DNA of 64,000 nt, from contig JBGAGE010000012.1 of the NCBI GenBank assembly GCA_044226865.1, positions 1-64,000 on the forward strand. The letters are read 5' to 3'. The position numbers were made by a program, and so were the translations under genes. The number at the start of each line of letters is the position of its first letter. Positions within the stretch are counted from its first letter, which is position 1. Below the pieces are notes generated by a model, which worked only from the letters and a program-made list of their open reading frames with translations, ran no database searches and was not told where the DNA came from. The DNA is from TMP-86 sp044226865. Its GTDB lineage: Bacteria; Pseudomonadota; Gammaproteobacteria; Steroidobacterales; Steroidobacteraceae. This document shows, piece after piece, positions 1 through 8,853 of the stretch.

Positions 1-529
1 TGCCGTCGGACAGGTACCACATGCGCGACTGCTGGTGCGCGAACTCATCCAGGCCGTTGTAGAACTTGTTGTAGTTGGACACGGAGTGGATCTGGGTCTG
101 GAAATGGCGGTACTCGTCCACCGCCTGCATCAGGCAGGCCACGCGCGGGCCCGCGCCCACCATGTGCCGGCCCATGTTGGTGAAGCCGCGCGCGGCCATG
201 AGCTCGAGCGGCGGCGTGGAACCCAGGTACAGCTTCAGCACATTGATGTAGCGCGCATCGGTCACGGTCAAATGGCCGTTGTTCTGGTTGAAGGCGTCGA
301 GAATGGCGTAGAGCTTGCGCTCCTTCTCGGCCTGGTACTTCCAGTACGCATCCATGGTGAGGCGGAAGGGGTCTTCCCACGCATTCCAATCGTGGATCTT
401 GATGCCCTCGTAGGTGACCTGCGGGTAGACCTTGGACATGGGCTGGTAGGTGGTATCCCAGGCCAGGTCGCGGGTCATGAGCGTGTAGCGCTCTTTGAGA
501 CTCAATTTCGCAGGCTTGGCAGCGGTCAT
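1..529 (-). CDS. dmpN: Phenol hydroxylase oxygenase large (alpha) subunit, N-terminal part, cut by window edge
   Basis: This is the first 176 codons of the diiron-bearing alpha subunit of a multicomponent phenol/toluene monooxygenase, the subunit that hydroxylates phenols to catechols. The protein opens MTAAKPAKLSLKERYTLMTR, followed by DLAWDTTY, DPFRLTMDAYWKYQAEKE and the iron-ligand helix AVDEYRHFQTQ (ExxH type), all typical of the DmpN/LapN family. The remainder, including the second ExxH motif, lies beyond position 1. It follows dmpM in a dmpK-L-M-N order. An in-frame ATG at 548-550 overlaps the dmpM stop as ATGA and would add seven residues. I prefer 529 because it matches the family N-terminus. 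Recognition of the family is secure; substrate range is inferred. Confidence 0.93.
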   Translation of the reverse strand, partial: MTAAKPAKLSLKERYTLMTRDLAWDTTYQPMSKVYPQVTYEGIKIHDWNAWEDPFRLTMDAYWKYQAEKERKLYAILDAFNQNNGHLTVTDARYINVLKLYLGSTPPLELMAARGFTNMGRHMVGAGPRVACLMQAVDEYRHFQTQIHSVSNYNKFYNGLDEFAHQQSRMWYLSDG

Positions 530-546
530 GTCGGTGCTTCCAATGG

Positions 547-819
547 TCATTGCGCCCAGGACAGGCTGAATTCGTCGTCAGTCTCATCCAGATGGCCGGA
601 GATCGTGATCAGGTGCACCTGCAGTTCCTGCAGGTCGAAATCGCGCCCCAGCTTTTCCTCGACGGTGGCGCGCTTGATCACCAGCCGGCCCGGCACGTCC
701 ACCTTGACCATGGCGGGCTGATCGACCACCACGGCGTCCGGATTGTCCTCGACGATGGCCTCGACGATGCAGCGCGTGTCCTCGTTCTTCTGGAAGGCGA
801 TGAAGGCATTAGAGGTCAT
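547..819 (-). CDS. dmpM: Phenol hydroxylase effector/regulatory subunit (MmoB/DmpM family)
   Basis: Ninety-residue cofactorless effector protein that binds the hydroxylase and couples electron transfer to substrate oxidation. It has the family length and the core CIVEAIVEDNPDAVVVDQP, followed by PGRLVIKRATVEEKLGRDFD. The start at 819 is chosen because AAGGA sits about seven bases upstream; an ATG at 825 is too close to it. It lies about ten bases after dmpL and its stop overlaps a possible dmpN start, so the genes are almost certainly cotranscribed and coupled. Confidence 0.93.
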   Translation of the reverse strand: MTSNAFIAFQKNEDTRCIVEAIVEDNPDAVVVDQPAMVKVDVPGRLVIKRATVEEKLGRDFDLQELQVHLITISGHLDETDDEFSLSWAQ

Positions 820-828
820 GGGCATTCC

Positions 829-1821
829 TTATGGCGCAAGGCCGACCTTGGCGGTACGGGCATCGAATTGCGCCAGCGTCGCGGTGAGCTGCGCGCCGCC
901 CTCGGCCGCGAAGGCGCGCTCAGCCAGCGGCGCGAGCTCCGCCGCGGCGCGGCCACGCCAGTGGCGGGTCCACGTGCTCAAGGTGCTGCGGTTGTCAGGA
1001 TTGTCGGCCGCCGCGACCTTCAGCACCGCGTCCACCCATTTGACGCTCTCGGCATACCATTCACGTTGGAAGCGGGTGAGGAGCGATACCACCGGGCCGT
1101 GCGCGGCATTCAGCTGCGCATTCAAGCGCTCGAACACCAGCGGAAACAGCAGTCCTTCCAACGCCACGTTCTGCGCCACGAACACCTCGAACCAATCCTC
1201 CAGCACCATCACGTCCTCGACGTAGCGGCGCAGTCCCTGCCAGCGCGGATGCTCGAGCCAGGCCGTCTTGGCGCCAGCCAATGAATCGGGGCCATCGAAG
1301 GACAGGCCGAGGCGCGTCAGGTACTGCGCCACGCCGAGCTGATCCATGCTGGCGTAGGTGGCCGCCTGCGACAGGGCGATCCCGTAGGCATGCGCGCCGA
1401 TGAAGGAGTTGTTGATGTTGGAGGCCCAGGCCGCATGCCGCAGCGGCAGGAACACTTCGTTGACGATCTCACGTCCCGCCGCCGGGTACGCCGCCGCGAG
1501 GCCCATCTCCTCCACCAGCTCGAAATCGCCTTCGGCGGTTTCCTGCATGCGGCCGCGCGCCAGCGTCCACGGGCCGTAGTAGTACTGCCGGGGATCCTTC
1601 AGCGCATACCAATCCTGCATGCGGATGTTGGTGCGCGTCTTGTCGAAGATCTCGTGCGCCGGGTCCCAGGTGGGGCGGTAGTGGAAATTCTCCACCGGCT
1701 GCAGGTCCATGGTGGCCTCAAGATAGCGCGAGGCCGGCTTGTCGGCGCCGAGCCGCCGCGCCAGGTGCCCGAAGGTCTGACGCAAGGGCGTGATGCTGAT
1801 GGTGCGAAGATCGATGTGCAT
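829..1821 (-). CDS. dmpL: Phenol hydroxylase oxygenase beta subunit
   Basis: 330-residue beta subunit of the (alpha-beta-gamma)2 hydroxylase. It is ferritin-like but lacks the iron ligands and acts as scaffold for the alpha subunit. Visible family features are the N-terminal MHIDLRTISITPLRQTFGH, the YLEATMDLQPVENFHYRPTW segment and DPRQYYYGPWTLARGRMQE. Length matches DmpL/LapL. The ATG is three bases after the stop of the small upstream gene, and its own stop is three bases before the dmpM region, as expected in a tightly packed operon. Confidence 0.94.
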   Translation of the reverse strand: MHIDLRTISITPLRQTFGHLARRLGADKPASRYLEATMDLQPVENFHYRPTWDPAHEIFDKTRTNIRMQDWYALKDPRQYYYGPWTLARGRMQETAEGDFELVEEMGLAAAYPAAGREIVNEVFLPLRHAAWASNINNSFIGAHAYGIALSQAATYASMDQLGVAQYLTRLGLSFDGPDSLAGAKTAWLEHPRWQGLRRYVEDVMVLEDWFEVFVAQNVALEGLLFPLVFERLNAQLNAAHGPVVSLLTRFQREWYAESVKWVDAVLKVAAADNPDNRSTLSTWTRHWRGRAAAELAPLAERAFAAEGGAQLTATLAQFDARTAKVGLAP

Positions 1822-1824
1822 GCG

Positions 1825-2127
1825 TTACTCCCGCAAAGGCGAGCGAAAGCGTTGCCGGGTGGCATCGCTCAGGGTCCAGCGTTCATCCTGCCGAGCGGCG
1901 GATTCATCCGCAGAAGGCTCCACATCGAGCAGGATCACGTCGTTGGCGCTACAGAAGCCGGCCAGGGCCTGTTGCGGCAGGATCATTTCCACGAACATGT
2001 CGGGATCGCCGATCGCGAATTCGAATTCGACGAAGCCGTCGTCGCGGACGCGGCGCACCCGCACGAAGCGCCGGCTCGGATCAAACCCGCCGTCGCGGAA
2101 TTCTTCCCGTTGGATCATGGGAATCAT
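1825..2127 (-). CDS. dmpK: Phenol hydroxylase assembly component DmpK-like
   Basis: Protein of 100 residues (97 if the second ATG at 2118 is used). It matches DmpK/LapK in size, position and the pattern RRFVRVRRVRDDGFVEFEFAIGDPDMFVEMI. In Pseudomonas, DmpK is not needed for the reaction itself but helps assemble the active, iron-loaded oxygenase. It is the first structural gene of the cluster, about 100 bases behind the AraC-type regulator gene. No clear Shine-Dalgarno precedes either ATG. Confidence 0.88.
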   Translation of the reverse strand: MIPMIQREEFRDGGFDPSRRFVRVRRVRDDGFVEFEFAIGDPDMFVEMILPQQALAGFCSANDVILLDVEPSADESAARQDERWTLSDATRQRFRSPLRE

Positions 2128-2229
2128 TCAAGCAAAGCCATCCGCGTCCGAACATGGACACAAGCGGCGAGCGCTTGTACTTCTCAAAGGATGAGGCCCC
2201 GAAAGGGCGATTTCGGCCGGGGGATTCTG

Positions 2230-3153
2230 TCAACCCGCGTCCGGCTGGTGCCGGCGGCGGAAATCGCTGGGCGAAAGCCCGGTGCGCTGCTTGAAAAAGC
2301 GAGAAAAATAGCCGGGATCGGTAAAGCCCAACTGGTAGCCCAACTCACTCACCGGGGTAAGCGAGAAACGCAGCAGGCGCCGTGCCTCCGCCAGCACGCG
2401 TTCGTGCACCAATTCCTTGGAGGGGAGATTCGCCACGCGGCGGCAGACATCGTTCAGGCGTGCCTGCGTCACCTTGAGGCGGCGCGCATATTGGGCCAGC
2501 GTCAGGGCTTCCCGGAAATTCGATTCCACCAGGTCACAGAAGGCGAGAAAGATGCGCAAGTCCTCGCCGCTCTTGTGCGCGGGATTGTGCGCGTGACTGC
2601 GCGAACTGATCAGGCGGCCCAGGCTCGTGAAGAAGCACAACGCAAGTGCGCTCAACACGGCCGCCCTGCCCAGGCCAGCGCCGCGGAACTCGGCATGCAG
2701 CAACCGCCCCAGGTCCATCAGGCGCCGGCCTTCCTCGCTGGGCGCACCGGTGCGGTCGGCCAGCAGCAGGAAGGCCGCGGTGCGCATGAGTTCTTCGGAC
2801 CACAGCCCGGATTTGGCCGCCTGCCAGCCGCGCACCACTTCCTGGCGGACGGAAATCACCACGCCCTCGGTCTCCTCATCGGCAAAGAACGCATGCGGGG
2901 CGGCCGGCGGCGTCAGGAAGACCAGCGGTGCATGCCCGGCGTAGACGCCATCGTCCAGGTGCAGTCGGATGCTGCCCTGATGAAGCAGATGCACCTGATA
3001 GAAGCGGGAATGCCGGTGCGCCGGCGTATTGCGGCCGAAGACTTCCGCCAACCGGCTGAAGGACTCGCAATGCACGTCGCAATCCGGATCACCCGGATTG
3101 TAGATGCGCGTGATGTAGATGTCGGGGATGGACGAGGTCGGCGTCTTCGCCAT
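2230..3153 (-). CDS. AraC-family transcriptional regulator, probable activator of the phenol hydroxylase genes
   Basis: 307 residues with an N-terminal cupin-like sensing half (HRHSRFYQVHLLHQG, then TPPAAPHAFF) and a C-terminal AraC double helix-turn-helix ending GFTDPGYFSRFFKQRTGLSPSDFRRRH. The layout resembles the PobR/HpaA group that responds to aromatic acids. The start at 3153 gives MAKTPTSS; the longer open frame would run into the GST gene. It is codirectional with and directly upstream of dmpK, so it either shares the transcript or, more likely, activates dmpK from the 2128-2229 gap. That role is inferred from position. Most characterised phenol clusters use an NtrC-type DmpR instead. 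Confidence 0.85.
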   Translation of the reverse strand: MAKTPTSSIPDIYITRIYNPGDPDCDVHCESFSRLAEVFGRNTPAHRHSRFYQVHLLHQGSIRLHLDDGVYAGHAPLVFLTPPAAPHAFFADEETEGVVISVRQEVVRGWQAAKSGLWSEELMRTAAFLLLADRTGAPSEEGRRLMDLGRLLHAEFRGAGLGRAAVLSALALCFFTSLGRLISSRSHAHNPAHKSGEDLRIFLAFCDLVESNFREALTLAQYARRLKVTQARLNDVCRRVANLPSKELVHERVLAEARRLLRFSLTPVSELGYQLGFTDPGYFSRFFKQRTGLSPSDFRRRHQPDAG

Positions 3154-3170
3154 GGGCAGCCCGGGCGGTA

Positions 3171-3797
3171 TCAGCCCGCGTGATCGGCCTCGGCTTTGAC
3201 CATCGCGGGCAGCGCCGCCACCAGCGTCGCATGCCGCTGCAGGGCGGGCATGGCCCCGTACACCAGCGCGCGATCGTCCGGCCACCAGGCCGCAAGCATG
3301 TAAAGGTACGCATCCGCGATGCTGTAGCGCTCGCCCAGTAGATAGGGAGAGAGGCGCGCCGCTATCAGGCGCAGGTGGTCCAGGAAATCCTGCTTGGCGC
3401 GATCACGCACCGCGGCGGCATCGGCTTCGCCGCGGGTGCTGTAGCGATCGGGGTAGTAGACGCGCAGCACGCTTTCGTAAAGATTGGCCGACAAGTACAC
3501 CATCCACTGCAGGAACCGCGCGTGTTCGCTGCTGCCCGGCGCGGGTGCCAGATGATATGCAGGGCTCGCCGCGGCCAGATGGATGAGAATGGCCGCCGAT
3601 TCCATCAAGACCGTGCCATCGGGCAGCACCAGCGCGGGAATCTTGCCGGTGGGAATCACACGCCGCAGCCGCTCCACGTCCGCCGCGGACGAGCTGATCC
3701 AGATGAGCTCATAGGGCGCGCCCATTTGCTCCAGCGCCACTTGCACGGCGAGGGATCCCGCATTGGGCCTGGCATAGAGCTGGTAGGATGCCGTCAT
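3171..3797 (-). CDS. Glutathione S-transferase-like protein
   Basis: 208 residues with a thioredoxin-fold N-terminal half (LYARPNAGSLAVQVALEQMG; TGKIPALVLPDGTVLMESAAI, where the cis-Pro and ESAAI glutathione-binding signature are visible) and an all-helical C-terminal half. The start MTASYQLYARP at 3797 is the family-like one. The gene ends 17 bases before the AraC gene and reads the same way, so it may belong to the aromatic degradation unit, where GSTs can serve in conjugation, dehalogenation or isomerisation. The substrate cannot be told from the sequence. Its ATG overlaps the divergent ATG of the next gene. Confidence 0.85.
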   Translation of the reverse strand: MTASYQLYARPNAGSLAVQVALEQMGAPYELIWISSSAADVERLRRVIPTGKIPALVLPDGTVLMESAAILIHLAAASPAYHLAPAPGSSEHARFLQWMVYLSANLYESVLRVYYPDRYSTRGEADAAAVRDRAKQDFLDHLRLIAARLSPYLLGERYSIADAYLYMLAAWWPDDRALVYGAMPALQRHATLVAALPAMVKAEADHAG

Positions 3798-4980
3798 GTC
3801 ATCTGTGCTCCGGGCAGACGTGCCCTGTGGCCTCATTCTAGCACCTGCTCACTACCTGCCCGCCGCGCGCCGGGTACTTCGGGTGCTGCTGCTGGCGGGC
3901 GCTGCCTGGCTGCACGGCTGCGCGGGCGAGCCTTCCGAGGAGGCGGCCCCGGCCATGAATCCGGAGCAGGCGCGGGCCATGATCGAGCGGCAACTTCCCG
4001 CTTACGTCAGTGACCGCGGCGGCTGGAGCAGCGAGATCTACTCCGCCTTCACGGCGAATGGATTGCAGCCCAGCCGCGAATCCTCGTGCGCCGTGATTGC
4101 CGTGATCGAACAGGAATCGAGCTTTCGCACCAATCCCACCGTCCCCGGCCTGCCGGCCATCGCCTGGCGCCAGATCGATCGCGAGGCGGCCGCGGCCGGC
4201 ATTCCCGCCTTCCTGGTGCATACCGCATTGCGGCTGCCCTCGCGCGGCGGACGCAGCTTCGCCGAGCGCATCGATGAGGTCCGCACCGAGAAAGACCTGA
4301 GCGACATCTTCGAGGATTTCATCGCCGGCGTGCCGCTGGGCAAGCGCCTGTTCGGCGACCACAACCCCATCCGCACGCGCGGACCCATGCAGGTCAACGT
4401 CGCCTTCGCCGCCCGTTACTCAGCTGCGCATCCCTATCCCTTCGGTGCGCAGGACCTGGTCGACGAGGAGTTGTTCACACGCCGCGGCAGCGTGTATTTC
4501 GGCACGGCGCACCTGCTCGCCTACGCGCCGCCCTACTCCGACTACCTGTACCGTTTCGCAGACTACAATGCCGGCCAGTTCGCCAGCCGCAACGCCGCCT
4601 TCCAGCAGGCGCTCGCGCTGGTGGCCGGCGTGCCGCTCAAGCCGGATGGCGCGTTGGTGGCGCGCGATGCCTCGGCCAGGGGCGCCGGCAGCACGGCGCG
4701 CGCCGCGCGCTCGCTGGCGCAACGACTGGATCTCGACGCGGATGACATCGACGCGGCGCTCGCCAAGGGAAAGTCCAAGGACTTCGAAACTACTGCTCTC
4801 TACCAGCGTGTTTTCGAGCGGGCGGACGCCATCATGGCCAAGCGTGGCGGCGGCCGCCGGGCAGCGCGCGCCGTGGTGCCGCAGATCGAATTGCACGGCG
4901 CCAAGTTGTCGCGCACCTTGAGCACCGACTGGTTCGCGCACCGCGTCGAGGATCGTTTCAAGCGCTGTTTGTCGCGATAG
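3796..4980 (+). CDS. DUF1615-family lipoprotein, transglycosylase-like
   Basis: 394-residue exported lipoprotein. A hydrophobic stretch ends in a lipobox LHGC (Cys about residue 42). The mature part contains VIAVIEQESSFRTNPTVPGL, where the glutamate sits as in lytic transglycosylases, and later GPMQVNVAFAARY and YNAGQFASRNAAFQ, which also resemble the SLT fold. The family is known as DUF1615; peptidoglycan cleavage is inferred. The ATG at 3796 overlaps the divergent GST start, so an internal GTG (3805 or 3820) may be the real start and would leave room for a promoter. Confidence 0.82.
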   Translation: MSSVLRADVPCGLILAPAHYLPAARRVLRVLLLAGAAWLHGCAGEPSEEAAPAMNPEQARAMIERQLPAYVSDRGGWSSEIYSAFTANGLQPSRESSCAVIAVIEQESSFRTNPTVPGLPAIAWRQIDREAAAAGIPAFLVHTALRLPSRGGRSFAERIDEVRTEKDLSDIFEDFIAGVPLGKRLFGDHNPIRTRGPMQVNVAFAARYSAAHPYPFGAQDLVDEELFTRRGSVYFGTAHLLAYAPPYSDYLYRFADYNAGQFASRNAAFQQALALVAGVPLKPDGALVARDASARGAGSTARAARSLAQRLDLDADDIDAALAKGKSKDFETTALYQRVFERADAIMAKRGGGRRAARAVVPQIELHGAKLSRTLSTDWFAHRVEDRFKRCLSR

Positions 4981-5080
4981 CCCGACGCCGCTGCGGCGCA
5001 CGGACGAATCGAGCGCATTGAATTCGGATGGCCACACCCCAACCAAGCAGGGATCCTCGCGACCCGGTGATGGGTGGAAC

Positions 5081-5998
5081 ATGTCAAGTGCTGAATCGCC
5101 GCCCGACCTGATAGCCGTGTTTCGCGGCCCCATCGCCCTGTGTCAGGAATACGGCCTGGTGCTGGAGGCGCACGGCATCGCCTATCAGCTGCTCGATGGC
5201 GGCGATGCCTGGGCGCTTGCGGTCATACCGCCGCTGGAATGGCCAGCGCGCGAGGAATTGCAGCGCTATGCGCAGGAGCGCAAGGTGCCACGGCCTTCAC
5301 CACCCTCGCTCCGGTCGTTCGGCGGCGCGGCCCACGGCGCGGTCGTGTACAGCGCGGTGTTGCTGTTGGTCGCCTGGTGCGCGGGCACCGATATGTTTGG
5401 GGCCGACTGGTATGCGCGCGGCGCCCTGCTCACCCAACCGGGCGGCGAATTCGATCCCTGGCGCGCATTCACCGCCCTGACGCTGCACGTGGACGCATTG
5501 CACCTGTTCAGCAACCTGCTGTTCGGGATCGGGGTCGGAATGGTCGTGAGCCGGGTGTTCGGTCCCGGCATCGCGTGGGCGAGCATTCTCGGCGCGGGCG
5601 CCTGCGCCAATGCCATCGAGATGGTGATCGCGCCGCTGGATCACCGCGCGGTGGGAGCCTCCACCGCCGTGTTCGCGGCACTGGGAATCCTGTCCGGTTT
5701 CGGCTGGCGGCTACGCGCCGATCTCAAGGAGCGGCGCTTGTATCGTTGGGCGCCGCTGATCGCCGGCATCTGCCTGCTCACACTGCTCGGCGCGGGCGGC
5801 GGCGAGGCCACCGAGCATGTGGACGTCCTCGGCCATCTGCTGGGTTTTCTCGCCGGTGTGCTGCTCGGGTGGACCTATGCGCGGGCCGGCATGCCACGCA
5901 CGCGCAGCCTTCAGGTGCAGATGCTGGCGGGGGCCGGCGCCGTGCTCGCCCTGTGCATCGCCTGGATGGCAGCGCTGGCGAGCAACTCGGCGCCGTAG
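5081..5998 (+). CDS. Rhomboid-family intramembrane serine protease
   Basis: 305 residues with about six or seven hydrophobic segments. The catalytic pair is visible: VGASTAVFAALG gives Ser194 and VLGHLLGFLAG gives His252. The helix-2 signature HLFSNLLFG (His141, Asn145) is also present. About 75 cytosolic residues precede the first membrane segment. The start at 5081 is preferred over an in-frame ATG at 5018 because GGGTGG lies just upstream and the longer N-terminus looks non-conserved. Rhomboids cleave membrane proteins inside the bilayer; this one's substrate is unknown. Confidence 0.9.
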   Translation: MSSAESPPDLIAVFRGPIALCQEYGLVLEAHGIAYQLLDGGDAWALAVIPPLEWPAREELQRYAQERKVPRPSPPSLRSFGGAAHGAVVYSAVLLLVAWCAGTDMFGADWYARGALLTQPGGEFDPWRAFTALTLHVDALHLFSNLLFGIGVGMVVSRVFGPGIAWASILGAGACANAIEMVIAPLDHRAVGASTAVFAALGILSGFGWRLRADLKERRLYRWAPLIAGICLLTLLGAGGGEATEHVDVLGHLLGFLAGVLLGWTYARAGMPRTRSLQVQMLAGAGAVLALCIAWMAALASNSAP

Positions 5999-6007
5999 CG
6001 TCCCGAT

Positions 6008-7213
6008 TCAGGCAGCGCGCAGGCGCCGCATCGCCACGATGAACATCAGGCCTGCAACGACCAGCAGGACGGCGCCCAACAGCATGGGAGCGCCGGGAAA
6101 GCCGCGGCCGGCCTCCGGGCGCGTCGACCAGTGGAACAACTGCGTCATCACGAAGGGGGCGATGATGGCGCTGATGCTCTGGAACCCGGCGATGGCGCCC
6201 TGCAGCTCGCCCTGCGCATCCGCCGGCACCTGGGCGCTCATCATGCTCTGCATGGCGGGCATGGCGAGCCCGAACAACGCGCCGATGGAAATCAGCACAT
6301 AGGCCATCCATCCCTGCGTGGCGACGGCATAACCTGCCATGGACAGGATGCCCGCGGCAAAGCCGATCACCGCTGCCCGCGGCTCGCCGAAGTAGCGCGT
6401 GGCGGGCCCGATCAAGCCGCCCTGCACGATGGCGGTGGTGACGCCCACCACGGCCAGCGAAATGCCCACCTCGCGCGTGCTCCAGCCGAACTGGCGCATG
6501 CTGAAGAAGGTCCAGGTCGAGGGCAACGCATCGTGCGCGACCTGGTACACGAAGATGACCGCCAGCAGCATCACCAGACCCCGATGCTGGCTGAGCTGGC
6601 GCAGGCTGCCCACCAGATGCACGCGCGCGATGCTGACCGGGCGGCGCAGGTTCTTGGGCAGTGTTTCGGGAAACACGATCACGCCGAGCAGAAAGCTCAG
6701 GAAGGACAGGCCCGCCGATGCAAAGAACGGCGCGCGCGTCGATACGCCCGCCAGCACACCGCCCAGCGCGGGCCCCAGGATGAATCCCACACCCCAGGCC
6801 GCGCCGATCAAGCCGAAATACTTGGCACGTTCTTCCGGTGGATGCACGTCGGTGATCACCGCATTGGCGGTGGGGTAGGTGGCGCCGGCGATTCCGGCGA
6901 TGACACGCCCGAGAAACAGCCAGCCGATGCCCGGTGCGACGCTCATCAGAAGGTAGTCGAGCGACAATGCAGCCATCGAGACGAGCAGCACCGGGCGGCG
7001 CCCGAAGTGATCGCTCAGCGCGCCCACCACGGGGGCGAACACGAATTGCATGGCGGCGAAGGTGACGGTGAGGTAGCCCGCCGTGGGCGCGGCGTCAGCC
7101 AGGCTCGAGCCGGTCAGGTCCATGATGAGCTGCGGGGCGACCGGGATCATGAGACCCCATCCCATCGCATCGATGACCATGGAGATGAGGATGAACAGCG
7201 TGGGCAGCTTCAT
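6008..7213 (-). CDS. MFS drug/metabolite efflux transporter (TCR/Tet type)
   Basis: 401 residues with twelve predicted membrane helices and MFS motif A, GALSDHFGRRPVLL, between helices 2 and 3. The N-terminal FILISMVIDAMGWGLMIPV and the AGATYPTANAVITD region are typical of TetA-like proton-driven exporters. The start MKLPTLF at 7213 removes a short unlikely extension. It is divergent from the thioesterase gene with only about 45 bases between them. No adjacent TetR repressor is visible, so the substrate and any induction remain unknown. Confidence 0.88.
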   Translation of the reverse strand: MKLPTLFILISMVIDAMGWGLMIPVAPQLIMDLTGSSLADAAPTAGYLTVTFAAMQFVFAPVVGALSDHFGRRPVLLVSMAALSLDYLLMSVAPGIGWLFLGRVIAGIAGATYPTANAVITDVHPPEERAKYFGLIGAAWGVGFILGPALGGVLAGVSTRAPFFASAGLSFLSFLLGVIVFPETLPKNLRRPVSIARVHLVGSLRQLSQHRGLVMLLAVIFVYQVAHDALPSTWTFFSMRQFGWSTREVGISLAVVGVTTAIVQGGLIGPATRYFGEPRAAVIGFAAGILSMAGYAVATQGWMAYVLISIGALFGLAMPAMQSMMSAQVPADAQGELQGAIAGFQSISAIIAPFVMTQLFHWSTRPEAGRGFPGAPMLLGAVLLVVAGLMFIVAMRRLRAA

Positions 7214-7257
7214 GCAGTGCACGCATGATACGTGGGCGGCGTGCTAAATTCCCAGCC

Positions 7258-7698
7258 ATGGCCCGTCAGGATTTCCGTTTCGCCTTTCCCTTGCGCGTCC
7301 GCATTTCCGAGATCGACAACCAGTCGGTGGTGTTCAACTCGCGCTACCTGGAGTACTTCGACCTGGGCATCGTCGAGTATTTCCGTGCGATCGGCTTGTT
7401 CGGCAGCGGCGGGCTCGCCAGCGGGCCGGAGATCCACGTGGTCAAGGCGACGGTCGAGTTCCGGGCCCCCATCCTGATGGATGAGCGCATCGACGTGTGC
7501 GTGCGCTGCGCGCGCATCGGCCGCACTTCCATGGGGTTTGCGCTCGAACTGCATGGCGCCGATGCGGATGACCTGCGCGCGTCCGGCGAGGAGGTCTACG
7601 TGCACGTCAGCGGTGCGCGTGGCAGGCCGCAGCCATGGAAGGATGAGGTGATCGCGGCTCTGCAGACCTACGAAGGACGCACGTTGCTCGACCGATGA
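7258..7698 (+). CDS. Acyl-CoA thioesterase, hotdog fold (4HBT/YbgC-like)
   Basis: 146 residues with the 4-hydroxybenzoyl-CoA thioesterase signature near the start, ISEIDNQSVVFNSRYLEYFD, where the Asp in EID is the family's catalytic acid. It hydrolyses a CoA thioester in the cytosol; chain type is unknown. The start at 7258 gives MARQDFRFAFPLRVR, which fits the family; the upstream in-frame ATG at 7225 would overlap the divergent promoter region. Confidence 0.88.
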   Translation: MARQDFRFAFPLRVRISEIDNQSVVFNSRYLEYFDLGIVEYFRAIGLFGSGGLASGPEIHVVKATVEFRAPILMDERIDVCVRCARIGRTSMGFALELHGADADDLRASGEEVYVHVSGARGRPQPWKDEVIAALQTYEGRTLLDR

Positions 7699-7839
7699 GG
7701 CATGCCGCCGCCGGCGTCAGCGGAACACCGAATGTAAATTTCGTGAAGTACCGCTTTGCAAATGCGCGCAACTCTTGCAAAATACACCTGTCTTCATCGA
7801 CACCCCGGAGCCGGCGAGCGTGTTTTTGTTAGTCCCTCG

Positions 7840-8853
7840 TTAGCCGGCTTCCGGACTTAAACCCCCACATAGATCCTCCCTTCCGCGCTTCGAACCCCGA
7901 AGCACCGAGTCCAGGTAGTAGTCCAGCAACGCCGCGGCGAGTTTCTGATCCTCATCGTGCCGGTTGAGCGCAGCCGTTGTTTCAAGCCATTTCTGCGCGC
8001 ACGCCTGCTTGGATGCCAAGGATGAAGCGCAATCTGCAAGCTCATCGAATGCACGCCGGTAGATGGCAAACGCGGCAGGCGTCATCGGCTCTCCATGCCC
8101 GGGCACCAGCCATTTGAAGGGAACGCGCGACAAGCGCGCCAACGCCGTCCGCCAGCGCGCCGGGCATGCGGTATCGAAGAAAGGCGCCGGCAGCGTCACG
8201 AGGTCGCCGGCAGCGAGCACCCCACTTTCCGGCTCATACAGCCACACATCGCCCGCCGTCACGGTAAACGGCTCGAACCCCAGGTGCAGCCGATGGCCGG
8301 CCAGCTCCAGCTCCTGCGGGGAGAAGATGCTCACGTCGGGAAACAGCGCGGGACCTGAGTCGATGGTCGCCACGTCGCCGCGCACATCCCCACTCTGGGG
8401 GGAATCACCCTCCTTCTCGAGATAGGCGAGGCTGTCCCGGCGCGAGCGCGCGAGAAAGCCACGCAGCGCGCCTTCGATCGCATTGCTCGCATACACCGTG
8501 AGCTGCGGATGACGCGCTCGCAGCCGCGCATTGCCGCTGATGTGGTCGAGATGCCAGTGGCTGTTCACCACCGCGACGATGGGCATGTTCTGCCGCGCCG
8601 CGAAATCGAGGATGGCCTGCGAGTGCGCGGCATGACGTCCGGTGTCCAGCACCACCAGGCCAGGCCGGGGCGAATGCGGCACGCCACTCCAGATGACGGT
8701 ATTGCCATCGGGTTGACGGCCGCGCTCGAATCCGCCCGGCAGCAACCATACCCCCGGCGCGATCTGGCGCGCGCGGTCGGCGCCAATGGCGGACGCGGAT
8801 TGTGCCGCAGCGGCGGCCACGAACATCACGAGCAGCAGCGCGGCCTTCATCAT
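7840..8853 (-). CDS. Secreted metallo-beta-lactamase-fold hydrolase
   Basis: 337 residues with a signal peptide (MMKAALLLVMFVAAAAAQSA) and the zinc motif NSHWHLDHISGN (HxHxDH), plus a later LVPGHGEPM histidine and AAGDLVTLP aspartate. Together these give a complete metallo-beta-lactamase-fold site. The sequence resembles periplasmic quinoprotein-relay or lactamase-like hydrolases and does not look like a true B-class beta-lactamase. The ATG overlaps the stop of the upstream GST gene as ATGA, which fixes the start and implies coupling. The substrate is unknown. Confidence 0.85.
   Translation of the reverse strand: MMKAALLLVMFVAAAAAQSASAIGADRARQIAPGVWLLPGGFERGRQPDGNTVIWSGVPHSPRPGLVVLDTGRHAAHSQAILDFAARQNMPIVAVVNSHWHLDHISGNARLRARHPQLTVYASNAIEGALRGFLARSRRDSLAYLEKEGDSPQSGDVRGDVATIDSGPALFPDVSIFSPQELELAGHRLHLGFEPFTVTAGDVWLYEPESGVLAAGDLVTLPAPFFDTACPARWRTALARLSRVPFKWLVPGHGEPMTPAAFAIYRRAFDELADCASSLASKQACAQKWLETTAALNRHDEDQKLAAALLDYYLDSVLRGSKRGREDLCGGLSPEAG

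Noticed and set aside
2128..2229. Search for a sigma-54 promoter before dmpK
   Set aside because: No GG-N10-GC element with proper flanks was found; only a six-base GC hairpin near 2196-2214 that may end the araC transcript.
1390..3183. 597-codon plus-strand open frame
   Set aside because: It runs antisense through dmpL, dmpK and the AraC gene, has no recognisable domain, and is a GC-driven shadow.
7699..7839. AT-richer gap with GCCGGC repeats, considered as a small RNA with terminator
   Set aside because: The stem is short, the loop is long, and no clear T-run follows; not enough to call an RNA gene.
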